A stretch of DNA of 45,448 nt from Rikenellaceae bacterium (GTDB lineage: Bacteria; Bacteroidota; Bacteroidia; Bacteroidales; UBA932), in contig CAAGFN010000049.1 of NCBI GenBank assembly GCA_900769145.1, forward strand, positions 1 through 45,448, in the 5' to 3' direction. Below the pieces are notes generated by a model that worked only from the letters and a program-made list of their open reading frames with translations, did no database searches and was not told where the DNA came from. This document shows, one piece after another, positions 1-8,500 of the stretch. How positions within the stretch are numbered: the stretch's first letter is position 1; every line of letters starts with the position of its first letter. Position numbers and translations under genes: made by a program.

Positions 1-618
1 CGCACCGATAAACTCAAAAGCGTAGCCACCGATGCTGCCACAGCCATAGCAAGTGGTGTCGGTTCTCTTTTCGGCAGTGGCAAATTGAAAGAATTAGAAC
101 AGAGCAATGCGGTACTGAATCAGGAAATAGCGAAACGGGAGAAAAGCATTGATGACTTAAAAGTTCAAATGCAACGTATGCAGGAACAACATGGTAAGCA
201 GATTCGCAATCTTCAAGGAATACACAATCAAGAACTTGGAGTTAAATATGAAGAAATATCACGTTTGAACTCCATTCTTGAAAAGGCGTTTAACTGGTTC
301 CCATTGCTTAAAGAAATGCTAAGAATGGAAAAGCTATGTTATACCATTGGATTTACTAAAGATATGGTAAATTGTCTTTTGGCAAAGAAAGAGGCTATAC
401 AATGTAGTGGCAAGATTTATTCCGAAGAACACAGACGGAAGTTTGAAATTAAAAATGATATTTTCAAAGTGGAGAAAAGTCCCACCGATAATAGTAAACT
501 GATATTGACCATAAACAGACAGCCGATAGGCGAATGGTTCAAAGAACAATGGGAGAAATTATGCAAAAGTTTACGAAAAACAGAAGAGCCAAGAAAAAGT
601 AGAGGGTTTAGAATGTAA
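1..618 (+). CDS. Mobilization protein, MobV/Pre-like, C-terminal part
   Basis: The reading frame is open from the first base of the window, so only the C-terminal ~205 residues are seen and the relaxase domain is missing. The visible part begins with a small-residue stretch containing SGVGSLFGSGK. It continues with a long charged coiled coil (heptads rich in Leu, Glu, Gln and Lys, roughly residues 28-100 of the fragment) and ends in a basic tail. This architecture, a nicking domain followed by a coiled coil, is typical of MobV/Pre plasmid recombination and mobilization proteins carried by Bacteroides mobilizable elements. Family assignment is by general resemblance; without the N-terminus the catalytic motifs cannot be checked. 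A hairpin terminator follows the stop at 632-672. Low GC and codon use set it apart from the chromosome to the right. Confidence 0.6.
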   Translation, partial: RTDKLKSVATDAATAIASGVGSLFGSGKLKELEQSNAVLNQEIAKREKSIDDLKVQMQRMQEQHGKQIRNLQGIHNQELGVKYEEISRLNSILEKAFNWFPLLKEMLRMEKLCYTIGFTKDMVNCLLAKKEAIQCSGKIYSEEHRRKFEIKNDIFKVEKSPTDNSKLILTINRQPIGEWFKEQWEKLCKSLRKTEEPRKSRGFRM

Positions 619-631
619 ATTGTTTTTATAC

Positions 632-672
632 AGGAAAAGTACCATTCTTGAAAACAGAACAGTACTTTTCCT
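632..672. terminator. Bidirectional hairpin terminator
   Basis: Perfect 11-bp inverted repeat, AGGAAAAGTAC (632-642) and GTACTTTTCCT (662-672), with a 19-base loop, lying between the convergent mobilization gene and the lipoprotein gene that ends at 693. A T-rich run follows on the + strand, so it can end transcription from the left; the A-rich left arm could serve the opposite direction. Confidence 0.6.
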
Positions 673-692
673 TATTTTATAAACAGTCATTT

Positions 693-1808
693 TTATTTTG
701 GTTCCGCTATGGCATAATAATGATCTTCATGCAAGTCATCCGCACTTTGATGAATAATAGCTACACGTGTGGTCTTGTTTTCATAAGTTTCCGCAATACT
801 AGCATCTTGAGGAAGCGTTTTAAAGTCGGATACGTTGAGTGAGGTCTTTTCGCCCAAATGCTTTTTCATTAACCATATCAAACCTTCCTCTTGCAGCTTT
901 AGGTAATCAGCATCTGTGATTTCATCGGGAGAAGCCACTGCAATTCTTACATAAGGAGTATCATTGCTCATTTGAGTGTCTGTCAATAAAAACTCATAAC
1001 GGGTATCAAGGATATTATATATGCAAACGGTCTTTGGGTTGGCAAGTGTAACACTTCCATTCTTCCAATCTATTCCAAGGAAATCACGCTCACGCATTAC
1101 TTGGTTTATTGAATACTCATATATCAACTTTCCGTCTTTATAGCCTTTAAGACAAATCGGGAAATCCATTTTCTCATAAAAATACGAACTCCATTGAGAG
1201 GTAAATCCGCTGGGAGAACCCTTACCATCGTACACACAATATGTGTCAGGCAAATTAGGAGAGGACATTTCAATCAAATCATAATATTTCACGAATTCCG
1301 GTAAAGCAAAGAAAGTATATTCGTCTTTATGATTGAGTATTCTGAATGTCAGAAAATCGAATGGAGCCGCCAACGGAGTATCAAGCCCCATGAATGGAGT
1401 GAGCTGCACCATTTTCAGTTTGAATTTGGCTTCATCTGGTAACTCTTCTGGGGTAATAGGAGGTATATCACTTATAATTCGAAGAAGTTCATAAGTAATG
1501 TTTGAGCCATCAGCAGGCGGATTAGCAAGTGTTGTTTTACGAACTTCTAACTCATATTCATGTCCGTGTACATAGTCAAAGCCTTTGATACCCCCAAAGG
1601 CAAGATTAGAATATTCAGACTTACCGTCTTCTTTAACAAGCATACACTCAATAGGGGTTTCACTTCCCCAAGGAGTATAAGTACCAGTTTCAGCAGACAC
1701 ATACATTGTTATTGTTTCAACTTTATCTGCGAGTTCGTCTTTATCACAGCTTGTTCCAATGATACTTATTAGTACCAATAAAGCCGTCTTAATATACTTT
1801 GCCATCAT
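693..1808 (-). CDS. Putative lipoprotein with DUF4377-like N-terminal domain
   Basis: 371 residues. The N-terminus has a basic start (MMAKYIK), a hydrophobic segment and a Cys at about residue 21 in IIGTSC, a relaxed Bacteroidota lipobox, so an outer-membrane or periplasmic lipoprotein is likely. Residues ~32-110 resemble DUF4377: a beta-rich segment with a GFDYVHGHEYELEV block followed by ANPPADGSNITYEL, both characteristic of that family. The remaining ~260 residues are not recognised. It starts 3 bp after the stop of the lipoprotein gene at 1812-2267, so the two are probably one transcript. It sits in the AT-rich mobile-element end and may be cargo. Function unknown. Confidence 0.65.
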   Translation of the reverse strand: MMAKYIKTALLVLISIIGTSCDKDELADKVETITMYVSAETGTYTPWGSETPIECMLVKEDGKSEYSNLAFGGIKGFDYVHGHEYELEVRKTTLANPPADGSNITYELLRIISDIPPITPEELPDEAKFKLKMVQLTPFMGLDTPLAAPFDFLTFRILNHKDEYTFFALPEFVKYYDLIEMSSPNLPDTYCVYDGKGSPSGFTSQWSSYFYEKMDFPICLKGYKDGKLIYEYSINQVMRERDFLGIDWKNGSVTLANPKTVCIYNILDTRYEFLLTDTQMSNDTPYVRIAVASPDEITDADYLKLQEEGLIWLMKKHLGEKTSLNVSDFKTLPQDASIAETYENKTTRVAIIHQSADDLHEDHYYAIAEPK

Positions 1809-1811
1809 AGA

Positions 1812-2267
1812 TTATTTATTAAAAGTCTTTGAAATTTGTTCTCCAACACGTTTAAGAGCTCCTTTTATATCAGAATTAGCACTGATACCAAGCGTTGTAT
1901 AGGCACCTTGGCAAGAAACTAAAGGACGGTCAGTATTGAAATCAATGAAATTAACCGTTACTACAGTTTCTTCCTGTCTTACAGTAATACCAAATCTGGC
2001 AAACAACAAAGAAGATTGTTCCTCTTGTGTCAAATCATCAATACGATACTGGTTTATAATAGTTAGCCCTGATTTCTCTACCGCATCATATAATTGAATT
2101 TGATACTGCACAAGTTCATGAGGTAACCTATATGTGTCATTATCAAGTACTGCTACATATTTGTATTTTGCCAAATTAGCACCTTGTGAAATAACAGATT
2201 TAGAAACCGTACAACTTGCCAAAATCATTGACAAGAACATACAAAATAAAAAGATGTATTTTTTCAT
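1812..2267 (-). CDS. Small lipoprotein of unknown function
   Basis: 151 residues starting MKKYIFLF, with a hydrophobic signal and a clear lipobox (MILASC, Cys about residue 19). The mature part is soluble and mixed alpha/beta; a segment around YKYVAVLDNDTYRLP and the C-terminal amphipathic helix are the only distinctive features. It vaguely recalls small Bacteroidota lipoproteins of the DUF4136/CsgG-like type, but I cannot assign a family. It is the first gene of a two-gene unit with the DUF4377-like lipoprotein (3-bp gap) and lies within the AT-rich presumed mobile element, facing away from the truncated glutaredoxin gene. Confidence 0.6.
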   Translation of the reverse strand: MKKYIFLFCMFLSMILASCTVSKSVISQGANLAKYKYVAVLDNDTYRLPHELVQYQIQLYDAVEKSGLTIINQYRIDDLTQEEQSSLLFARFGITVRQEETVVTVNFIDFNTDRPLVSCQGAYTTLGISANSDIKGALKRVGEQISKTFNK

Positions 2268-2307
2268 TATTTACTGCTTGCAAGTTTATGAGTTATTAAA
2301 TCAATTA

Positions 2308-2315
2308 CAAATTTA
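2308..2315 (-). promoter_or_regulatory. Possible -7 element for the two-lipoprotein operon
   Basis: Read on the minus strand this is TAAATTTG, matching the Bacteroidota -7 consensus TAnnTTTG, about 40 bp upstream of the start at 2267. A second match (TACATTTG, 2327-2334) lies a little further upstream. Neither has a TTTG -33 box at 19-21 bp, and the region is AT-rich, so chance matches are possible. Confidence 0.3.
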
Positions 2316-2425
2316 GCGATAATCTTCAAATGTAGACTTAATTAGCACTGATTTTTTACGGTTCACTATCTTGAAGCATCTTTCGGGAGCTACGAAAGGT
2401 CTGATTAATCTTAAATAAAACAAAA

Positions 2426-2460
2426 ACACCCAATTTTACATTCTTGGGTGTAAAATTGGG
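2426..2460 (-). terminator. Strong hairpin with two alternative stems
   Basis: A 12-bp perfect inverted repeat (CCCAATTTTACA 2429-2440; TGTAAAATTGGG 2449-2460) extends to about 16 bp with one mismatch. On the minus strand it is followed by a T-rich tract (GTTTTTGTTTTATTT), so it would end transcription coming through the truncated glutaredoxin gene. A competing 8-bp stem, ACACCCAA (2426-2433) with TTGGGTGT (2444-2451), overlaps the first. Confidence 0.6.
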
Positions 2461-2485
2461 CGTTTGTTTTGTAAAACATTGATTT

Positions 2486-2632
2486 TCAATGTTTATTGCG
2501 GAGAGAGAGGAACTCCTTCAGGTTTCTCACATGTAAGCAGATGTCAATGATTTCAAAATCAGGGTTGCCCGAGAGCCTTGCCTTGACTTCGGAACAATCC
2601 GGGCAGGTGGCCGTTACATATACCTTTGTCAT
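2486..2632 (-). pseudogene. Truncated glutaredoxin-like gene
   Basis: A 48-codon frame starting ATG at 2632. It begins MTKVYVTATCPDC, giving a beta strand followed by a CPDC redox motif, and continues through a segment of the type GNPDFEIIDI, H-V-R-N-L-K-E-F-L, that is characteristic of a small glutaredoxin-related family. In that family the chain continues beyond the L-(A/S)-L-R-(D/N) position for roughly 30 or more residues, including the cis-Pro/GIPCF-type strand. Here it changes to N-K-H-stop. The break coincides with the change from GC-rich to AT-rich sequence, so the 3' half was probably displaced by insertion of the element on the left. The surviving piece lacks half the fold and is probably non-functional. 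Confidence 0.65.
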
Positions 2633-2810
2633 GGTGCTATATTTTGTTAAAACAGGCGTTGTCGTTTAATATTCTATGTTTGATCGAGGCTGCAACCTGG
2701 AGCAAGGAACCAAGGAACCTCAGATTCCCAATGTTGACGCAGATTTTTCCAGACGTGTAGGCAGCTTTGACTTGCCAGGCCTTTCCTTCAGGAAGTCCTC
2801 CGTGGCGGAA

Positions 2811-3176
2811 TCACAGCCATTCCTTGACCTTGGCCTCTGCCCGAGCCTTGATTTCCGGGGTGACTGCGGTCTGGATGGCCTTGTATGCCAATGTCAGGGC
2901 GGCAATGTCGTCCGTGAATCCCAATGCGGGAATCAGGTCGGGGATCATGTCCAGGGGGAGGATGAAGTAGCCAAGGGCGCCCAGAATGATTGTCTTGTTA
3001 CTTAGAGGGACATCCGGGGACTGTAGGACATAGTAGAGAACCAGGACGTAGTATGTGGCCTTGCCTCCCAGTCTGGCGGCGAACTTCTTCATCTTGGGCC
3101 ACAATTTTTCCTCTGAGTAATGGCCCTGATATTTCTGGAGCCTTTCTTCGGTTATGATTGGATTGTTTTTCGCCAT
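2811..3176 (-). CDS. DUF1232 (YkvA-type) small membrane protein
   Basis: 121 residues. The central block, from a segment of the type YYVLQSPDVPLSNKTIILGALGYFILPLDMIPDLIPALGFTDDIAAL, matches the DUF1232 hallmark: a short membrane-associated helix, Pro-rich P-L-D-x-I-P-D-x-I-P, then G-F-x-D-D. The N-terminus is charged and the C-terminus is a Lys/Glu helix, as usual. Function of the family is unknown; some members are tied to membrane or stress physiology. Monocistronic, with its own -7 element at 3241-3248. The 178 bp between this gene and the glutaredoxin remnant contain nothing I can assign. Confidence 0.85.
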   Translation of the reverse strand: MAKNNPIITEERLQKYQGHYSEEKLWPKMKKFAARLGGKATYYVLVLYYVLQSPDVPLSNKTIILGALGYFILPLDMIPDLIPALGFTDDIAALTLAYKAIQTAVTPEIKARAEAKVKEWL

Positions 3177-3240
3177 AGTTCAATGTCTTTGGGTGAGATT
3201 GCTTTGAGGGCAACCGGTTGTTGTTTCTTTGTGGACGATA

Positions 3241-3271
3241 CAAAGATAATTATATGCAGCGGAAATCCAAT
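3241..3271 (-). promoter_or_regulatory. Promoter of the DUF1232 gene
   Basis: On the minus strand: ATTG (3271-3268), 19 bp, TATCTTTG (3248-3241). The -7 box is an exact TAnnTTTG and the spacing is canonical; the -33 box has one mismatch to TTTG. Predicted leader about 55-60 nt to the start at 3176. Confidence 0.5.
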
Positions 3272-3291
3272 GATATGTTCAATGCGGACAG

Positions 3292-3339
3292 ATTCCCGGT
3301 CAGGCCGGGAATGACATGGAGGAACAGGCCGGGAATGAC
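3292..3339. repeat. REP-like palindrome with a direct repeat
   Basis: ATTCCCGG (3292-3299) pairs with CCGGGAAT (3305-3312) over a 5-base loop. The 15-mer CAGGCCGGGAATGAC occurs at 3301-3315 and again at 3325-3339. It resembles the dispersed intergenic palindromes of the form GTCATTCCCGGCC...GGGAATC found in many bacterial genomes. It lies in the 272-bp gap between the DUF1232 gene and the lipid-binding lipoprotein gene, which otherwise holds one promoter and one terminator. Confidence 0.6.
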
Positions 3340-3367
3340 GTGAACTCCCACTTTTATGAAACGAAAT

Positions 3368-3398
3368 CCCGGTCCGTGGAATCACTCCAAGGACCGGG
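3368..3398 (-). terminator. Terminator of the SusCD operon
   Basis: CCCGGTCC (3368-3375) pairs with GGACCGGG (3391-3398); inside, TGGA and TCCA extend the stem around a small loop. On the minus strand the stem is followed by ATTTCGTTT. It lies 50 bp after the stop of the lipoprotein gene that ends the susC-susD operon. Confidence 0.65.
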
Positions 3399-3448
3399 GC
3401 CGTATCAATAATTAGTTATACAAAACTGTTTCAGGCAGTCTATCCCTG

Positions 3449-4072
3449 CTAGCCAAGTGCATTCTCAAGGAAATCGACATACTCCTGAAGGTCTTCTGCC
3501 CATCCGGTGTGCTTCATGCCTTTTACGGTATATTCGTAAACATCTCCGCTCGGATCGACACGCCTGTAGCTGAATTCTATGCCGTCAACCTTTGTACCTG
3601 CTGCAGTTTCAACGGAATTCTTGAGGATCTTTCCGTCAATGCTGGCCTTATAGCCTGTGGCTTCAATAATTTTCATATAGCCGGCAGTGTAGTATCCCTG
3701 TTCGAGCAAGAAGTTGTAGCAGGCTTTCGGCTGCTCTGCATCTACGTCATCGGCCTGGAATGTAAGAGCTTTTCCGTCGCAGGTTGCAAGGAACTGGATG
3801 CAATCCAGATTATATGCACCGTAGTATGGAAGGCAGTCAATCACCTTTATCCAGAACTTGTCTGCATCGTTGTTCGTGGTGTTGAAGATGTCAATCATAA
3901 ACACTGTCTCCGGCTCTGCCGGGTTGGCCTTCGGATATGCGAAGCATACCCAGCGTCCGTCGAATTCAGACACGGCTGTCGTCTCAGGAGCATCCACCTT
4001 GTATGTCTCGCAGGAAGCGAGGCCTGCGAGTCCGGCGGCGAAGGTCAAAACTTTAAGTATTGTCTTATTCAT
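3449..4072 (-). CDS. Lipid-binding-type lipoprotein (PF12888-like) of the SusCD locus
   Basis: About 207 residues from the preferred start MNKTILK at 4072; an in-frame ATG 15 bp upstream (4087) would put charged residues ahead of the signal and is less likely. The signal peptide ends in a lipobox LAGLASC. The mature part fits the Bacteroidota family annotated as lipid-binding putative hydrolase: FDGRWVCFAYP, then a D-I-F-N-T-T-N-N-D-A-D-K-F-W-I block, a C-D-G-K-A-L-T-F strand, and a C-terminal Y-x-Y-T-V-K-G-M-K-H-T-G-W-x-E-D motif. These proteins are often encoded downstream of SusC/SusD pairs and are thought to be surface or periplasmic accessory lipoproteins; enzymatic activity is not established. 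It follows susD by about 30 bp and precedes the operon terminator. Confidence 0.7.
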   Translation of the reverse strand: MNKTILKVLTFAAGLAGLASCETYKVDAPETTAVSEFDGRWVCFAYPKANPAEPETVFMIDIFNTTNNDADKFWIKVIDCLPYYGAYNLDCIQFLATCDGKALTFQADDVDAEQPKACYNFLLEQGYYTAGYMKIIEATGYKASIDGKILKNSVETAAGTKVDGIEFSYRRVDPSGDVYEYTVKGMKHTGWAEDLQEYVDFLENALG

Positions 4073-4104
4073 AATTTCAAATCTCATTTACAGTTAACGT
4101 TCTT

Positions 4105-5514
4105 TTACTGCCTGTGCCACCACATCGGTGCTGTAAGCGGCTCAACCTCAGGAGAATTCCTGTTGTAGAGAGCGGAACTTTCAGGGTAGAGATACCTGCA
4201 GGCCGGTGCCTCAAGCACACCAGTGTAGAGGGTAATGTCAGTTCCTCTTTCCGGATATCCGGTACGGTTGATATCAAACCAGGACTCAATCGGCATGCAG
4301 CGTACGTTGGATGCCCACTTCTGGTTGATAATCTGGTGAACCATATCTTCTGTCGAACCTGATTTGAAGCTATATGCTCCACCTTCTCCGAGATATGCGC
4401 CGGCAGCATCGCTTTCGCCGCATCTTGAGAAAGACTCTTCAACGGCTGCGTCGTAGCTTGTCTTTGCATTGGCTGCATCCCCGAGTCTTGCATAGGCCTC
4501 AGCCTTGAGGAAGAGAGCCTCTGCGGCAGTGCCGAAGTAAACAGGATCGGTGGCCTCGATGGCAAGGCGGGAAGTCTCCTTCTGCTTGCCCTTTGTTCCG
4601 TAAGCTGCGCCGGCTGCGCCACCCTCATAGAAATATTTAAGCCTTGGGTCAGCAGGGTCGAGGATATTCAGAATATCCGTGCAGCACCTGATGTTCTCAG
4701 TGGTATTCAACTGCCTTCTGTCGCTCTCATAGAGAGGGTTGGACTTGTCGGCCTGATTGACGAACTGGGCAAACTTTACGTCACTTGCGAGGAAGTTATC
4801 CTCGGAGAGAAGGGCTTCAATCTTGCTCTTGTTGGCTGAGAAGTCTCTCATGAGGACCTTGAGATAAAGGGTATTGGCAAACTGAAGCCAAGCTTTCACG
4901 TCGCCGCCCAGAATCATGTCGCATCCTGCCGTTGAGTTGCCTGCTTCGTCATCTGCTACCTGCTCGGCATCGAGCGCCCTAACCTCCTCAAGCATCTTGA
5001 TGAGAGCTGCCTGAACTTCCTCACCGCTGTTGAAGTTAGGCTCCAGGGCCGGAGCATCGCTGAACGAACCTTCGGTGAGGGCGACCTTGTCGAAGAGGCT
5101 TGTCAGAAGATAGATGTCGTATGCGGCCAATGTCTTTGCCTCAAGTTCGAAGTTTGAACTGTTCTCAGTGGCTGCGCTCTTGGAGAGAATGCTCTTGAGG
5201 GATGGAAGTATCCTCGAATAAGAATAACTCCAGATTGAGCTGAAGAGAGCCTCGCTCACGGCGAGGTTGTAGTCCATAATGTTGTTGTACTGGTTGGTTT
5301 CGTTGCATTGAACCACGTACTGGGACCAGAAATTGCCTACGAGACCAAGGTCATAACCTACTTTGGAGGCAGTGAGGAGCTGTGCAGTAGGCAGAAGATC
5401 GCTCATCTCAGCCTCACTGACATAGTTCGGGTTGTCATTTATGTCAAGCCAGTCCCGGCAGCCGGTCGCAACGAGGGTCAGAGCCAGGAGGGCTGTTGAT
5501 ATATACTTTTTCAT
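4105..5514 (-). CDS. SusD/RagB-family nutrient-binding lipoprotein
   Basis: 469 residues. Signal peptide with lipobox LVATGC, followed by the RDWLDINDNPNY motif typical of the SusD-like_2 branch. The body is alpha-helical with TPR-like segments, and near the C-terminus IINQKWAS and ESWFDINRTGYP are conserved SusD-like signatures. SusD proteins sit as a lid on the SusC outer-membrane transporter and bind the oligomeric substrate at the cell surface. The gene follows susC by 23 bp and is clearly co-transcribed. SusD-like_2 proteins are often in loci without glycoside hydrolases; the substrate here cannot be deduced and could be peptide or glycan. Confidence 0.92.
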   Translation of the reverse strand: MKKYISTALLALTLVATGCRDWLDINDNPNYVSEAEMSDLLPTAQLLTASKVGYDLGLVGNFWSQYVVQCNETNQYNNIMDYNLAVSEALFSSIWSYSYSRILPSLKSILSKSAATENSSNFELEAKTLAAYDIYLLTSLFDKVALTEGSFSDAPALEPNFNSGEEVQAALIKMLEEVRALDAEQVADDEAGNSTAGCDMILGGDVKAWLQFANTLYLKVLMRDFSANKSKIEALLSEDNFLASDVKFAQFVNQADKSNPLYESDRRQLNTTENIRCCTDILNILDPADPRLKYFYEGGAAGAAYGTKGKQKETSRLAIEATDPVYFGTAAEALFLKAEAYARLGDAANAKTSYDAAVEESFSRCGESDAAGAYLGEGGAYSFKSGSTEDMVHQIINQKWASNVRCMPIESWFDINRTGYPERGTDITLYTGVLEAPACRYLYPESSALYNRNSPEVEPLTAPMWWHRQ

Positions 5515-5537
5515 TCTTTCAGATTTTAAAAGTTACA

Positions 5538-8500
5538 TTAGAATACGATCTTGATGCTTCCGCCGAATGTCCTTGTGGAAGGAGCGGCATAGTATTCACC
5601 GAACTGTGAGGTGAGGTCGTTTCCGTAGTTGGTGGTATCCGGGTCAATCATACCCTGGTTAGGTGTCCACATGAGGAGGTTCCTTCCGAAGATGGAGAGG
5701 TCGATGCCCTGAATCCATTTCGCAGTGTCAAACCACTTTGCAGGAAGCCTGTAGGAGAGGTTTACTTCACGGAGTTTGAGATAAGTCTTGTCAATAAGAT
5801 TCCTCCTGTTCATTTCCTTGTTGGTGCTGTTGTACCAATAGTAGTTCATGTTGTAGTAGTTGTTGACAGGGATGTTGTTCTCGTGATATTCTCCGTCCGC
5901 TCCCTTATAGACCGCATCAGGATATACGAATGAGTCGCGGTAGTTGTACATTGTCTCCTCGGCGTTACCGTTGAAGTAAACGATGGATGTGGTGGCGGAG
6001 TACATCTTTCCGCCATTTCTCCAGTCGAGAGATGCGCTGAGAGAGAGATCTTTCCACCTGAGGGTGGTGTTGAATCCCATTGTGAACTTAGGGTCGGCAT
6101 AGCCGATGATTTCCTCCTCTGAAGAGGATACTACAGGGAATCCTGTTGTGGAATTCACGATGGTCTTTCCGTAGTACGGGCTATTCTCGTCAGTAACTGT
6201 CTCGTTCTTGTAGTATGTCCAGGTACCGAGTGGCTGGCCCTTGATGGCCTTCAGCTGAACGCCTGTGGTGAGACCGTAGATGGTGGTCTCCTCAACGTCG
6301 TCCCAAAGCTCAATCACTTTGTTGTTGTTCTTTGAGAAGGTGTAGCCAATCTGCCACTCCCAATCCTTCGTGCGTACCGGAACCGCTCCGATCGCGAGCT
6401 CGAATCCCTTGTTCTGAATCTTGCCGACATTTCTCACTCGGGAGGTGTAACCTGACTCAGGAGAGAGGTTTGCGGAGATGATCTGGTTCTTCGTGTTCTT
6501 GTTGTAGTAAGCGAAGTCGAAGCTCAACCTGTTCTGGAAGAGTCTGAGGTCGATACCGAACTCACCTTCAGTTGAGATTTCAGGCTTGAGGTTGGTTGAA
6601 GGCATCCTGGATGACTGGGCAAGACCTGAATAACCGTTCAAAGGCATTGTCAATGAGCCGAATCCGCCACCTGCGCTTGCGAGATAGTAGTAGCTTGAGG
6701 TCATATAAGGTGATGCGTCATTACCGGTCTCACCGTAACCTCCCCTGATCTTGAGGAAACTGAGAACATTGTTCTGCAGGGCAGGGAAGAGTTCGGTCAG
6801 AATGACTGAAGCATTGGCTCCCCAATAGAAGAATGAGTTTGCATCAATCGGGAGGGTGGATGACCAGTCATTACGTGCGGAGAGGGTAATGTATACGGCA
6901 TCCTTGAATCCGAAGTCTGCCTGTCCGTAAACACCCACGAGACGTCTCTTGCTGATGCTTGAGCTTGCGGTCGGAGTCATTCCGCTGGTGTTGCTGAAGC
7001 TTGGCCAGTTTTCCTTTGCAAGACCGGTAAGGTAACCTGACATTGCCTCGGCAGCCCTCTGGTTGATGTTCCAGCCCGCCACTGCATTGATGGTCCATTT
7101 CTCCTTGATTCTGTAGTCGGCGTTGAGGAGAACATTGGCATCGATCTGGCTGCTTCTGTAACTGTATTCCGAGTATGAACCCTGCTCCTCGGCTGCGCCT
7201 TCATCACTGGCATAGGAGCCAGGATTGAATTTCCAGATGTCATTGTATGTCTTCTGGACTGAGCTGGAGAAGTCACCTCCGAAGCGGCCGATGGCCTTCA
7301 GACCCTTGATGATCTGGATTCCGGCCTCGAGATTACCGTAAACCCTGTTGTCGCTGAAGGTTGAGTAGTTGTGGTCGAGGACCCACCAAGGGTTCTGTGC
7401 GTAAGGGGTGTAGAAGTTGTCAGCATTGTTGTAGATGCTGTTGTAGTCCCTGAGCTCCCCATAGTCGACATCTACAGGGTACTGGAGAATGTCGTTGTAG
7501 ATGGTCGAGCCGTTTCCGCCCTGACCGCCCATCGCATTGCGGCTGTCCTTGCGGACGAAGTTGAGACCGTAGTTGAGCCAGGCTACGCCCTGTTTGATCT
7601 TGGTGTTGCCCCTCACGGAGATGTTGTTCCTCTTGTAGTAGTCGTTGCTGCCCGGGAGGATGCCGTTGGAGTAAACATTGCCGTATGAGACTACGAATCC
7701 GGTTGATGCGGAACCTCCCTTTACGGTAACTGTGTTTGTGGTCTCGAAACCGGTGTCATAGAAGTTCTTGAGGGAGTTCTTTACGTATGAGAACGGCTTG
7801 ATGCTCTCATCTGCGCCGTTGTACCAGTTTGCACCCGGACGCCAATAGTGATCCCTGCCGTCGAGGAGGTTACCCCAGGAACCGTTCTCGGTAGGGGACC
7901 AGTTCTCGAAGATGTTGCCCTCGTAGCTGTAGTACCAGCCCTGTCCGAAGAGATTCTGGAGCTGAGGTATCCTGAGTACTGAACTTGCAGTGAATGCGCC
8001 GTCGTATGTAACGGTGATGTCCTCATTCTGGATACCCTTCTTGGTGGTGATGATAATCGCACCGTTACCTGCGCGTGAACCATAGAGAGCGGTTGCTGAT
8101 GCGCCCTTGAGGACGGTGATGGACTCGATGTCCTCAGGGTTGATATCGGATGCCATATTACCGAAGTCAACCGCATTGTTCAGGTCCTGTGTACCCATAG
8201 TGGTATTGGAAACCGGAACTCCGTCAATGACATAGAGTGGCTGGTTGCTTCCGCTGATGGATGAATAACCCCTGACGATAACCTTCTGGGATGTACCGGT
8301 ACCTCCGGCAGAAGAAATCTGCATACCTGCGACCTTGCCTGCGAGACCTGTGAGGGCGTCAGCTGCGTGGCCTCTGGTGATGTCGTCGGAGCGTACTGTT
8401 GTAGATGCGTATCCGAGGGCTTTCTCCGACCTTGTGAGACCGGTAGCCGTAATGACTGACTGGCTGAGGCCGATAGCATCTTCCGACATTTTCACGTCAA

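Larger units (their letters stand above)
1..2495. mobile_element. End of an integrated mobilizable element (partial)
   Basis: This stretch is visibly AT-rich compared with the GC-rich, GC3-biased genes that follow. It carries the C-terminal part of a plasmid/transposon mobilization protein and two lipoprotein genes with different codon use. The right boundary is inferred at about 2,495, where similarity to a glutaredoxin-like protein stops abruptly in the GC-rich DNA on the other side. No integrase is present inside the window, so the element type is unknown; a mobilizable transposon or integrated plasmid are both possible. A small perfect palindrome (ACATTGA, 3 bp, TCAATGT, 2476-2492) lies at the junction. 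Confidence 0.55.

Noticed and set aside
2676..3005. + strand frame of 109 codons over the DUF1232 gene
   Set aside because: Overlaps the DUF1232 coding region on the other strand and has no ribosome site or domain.
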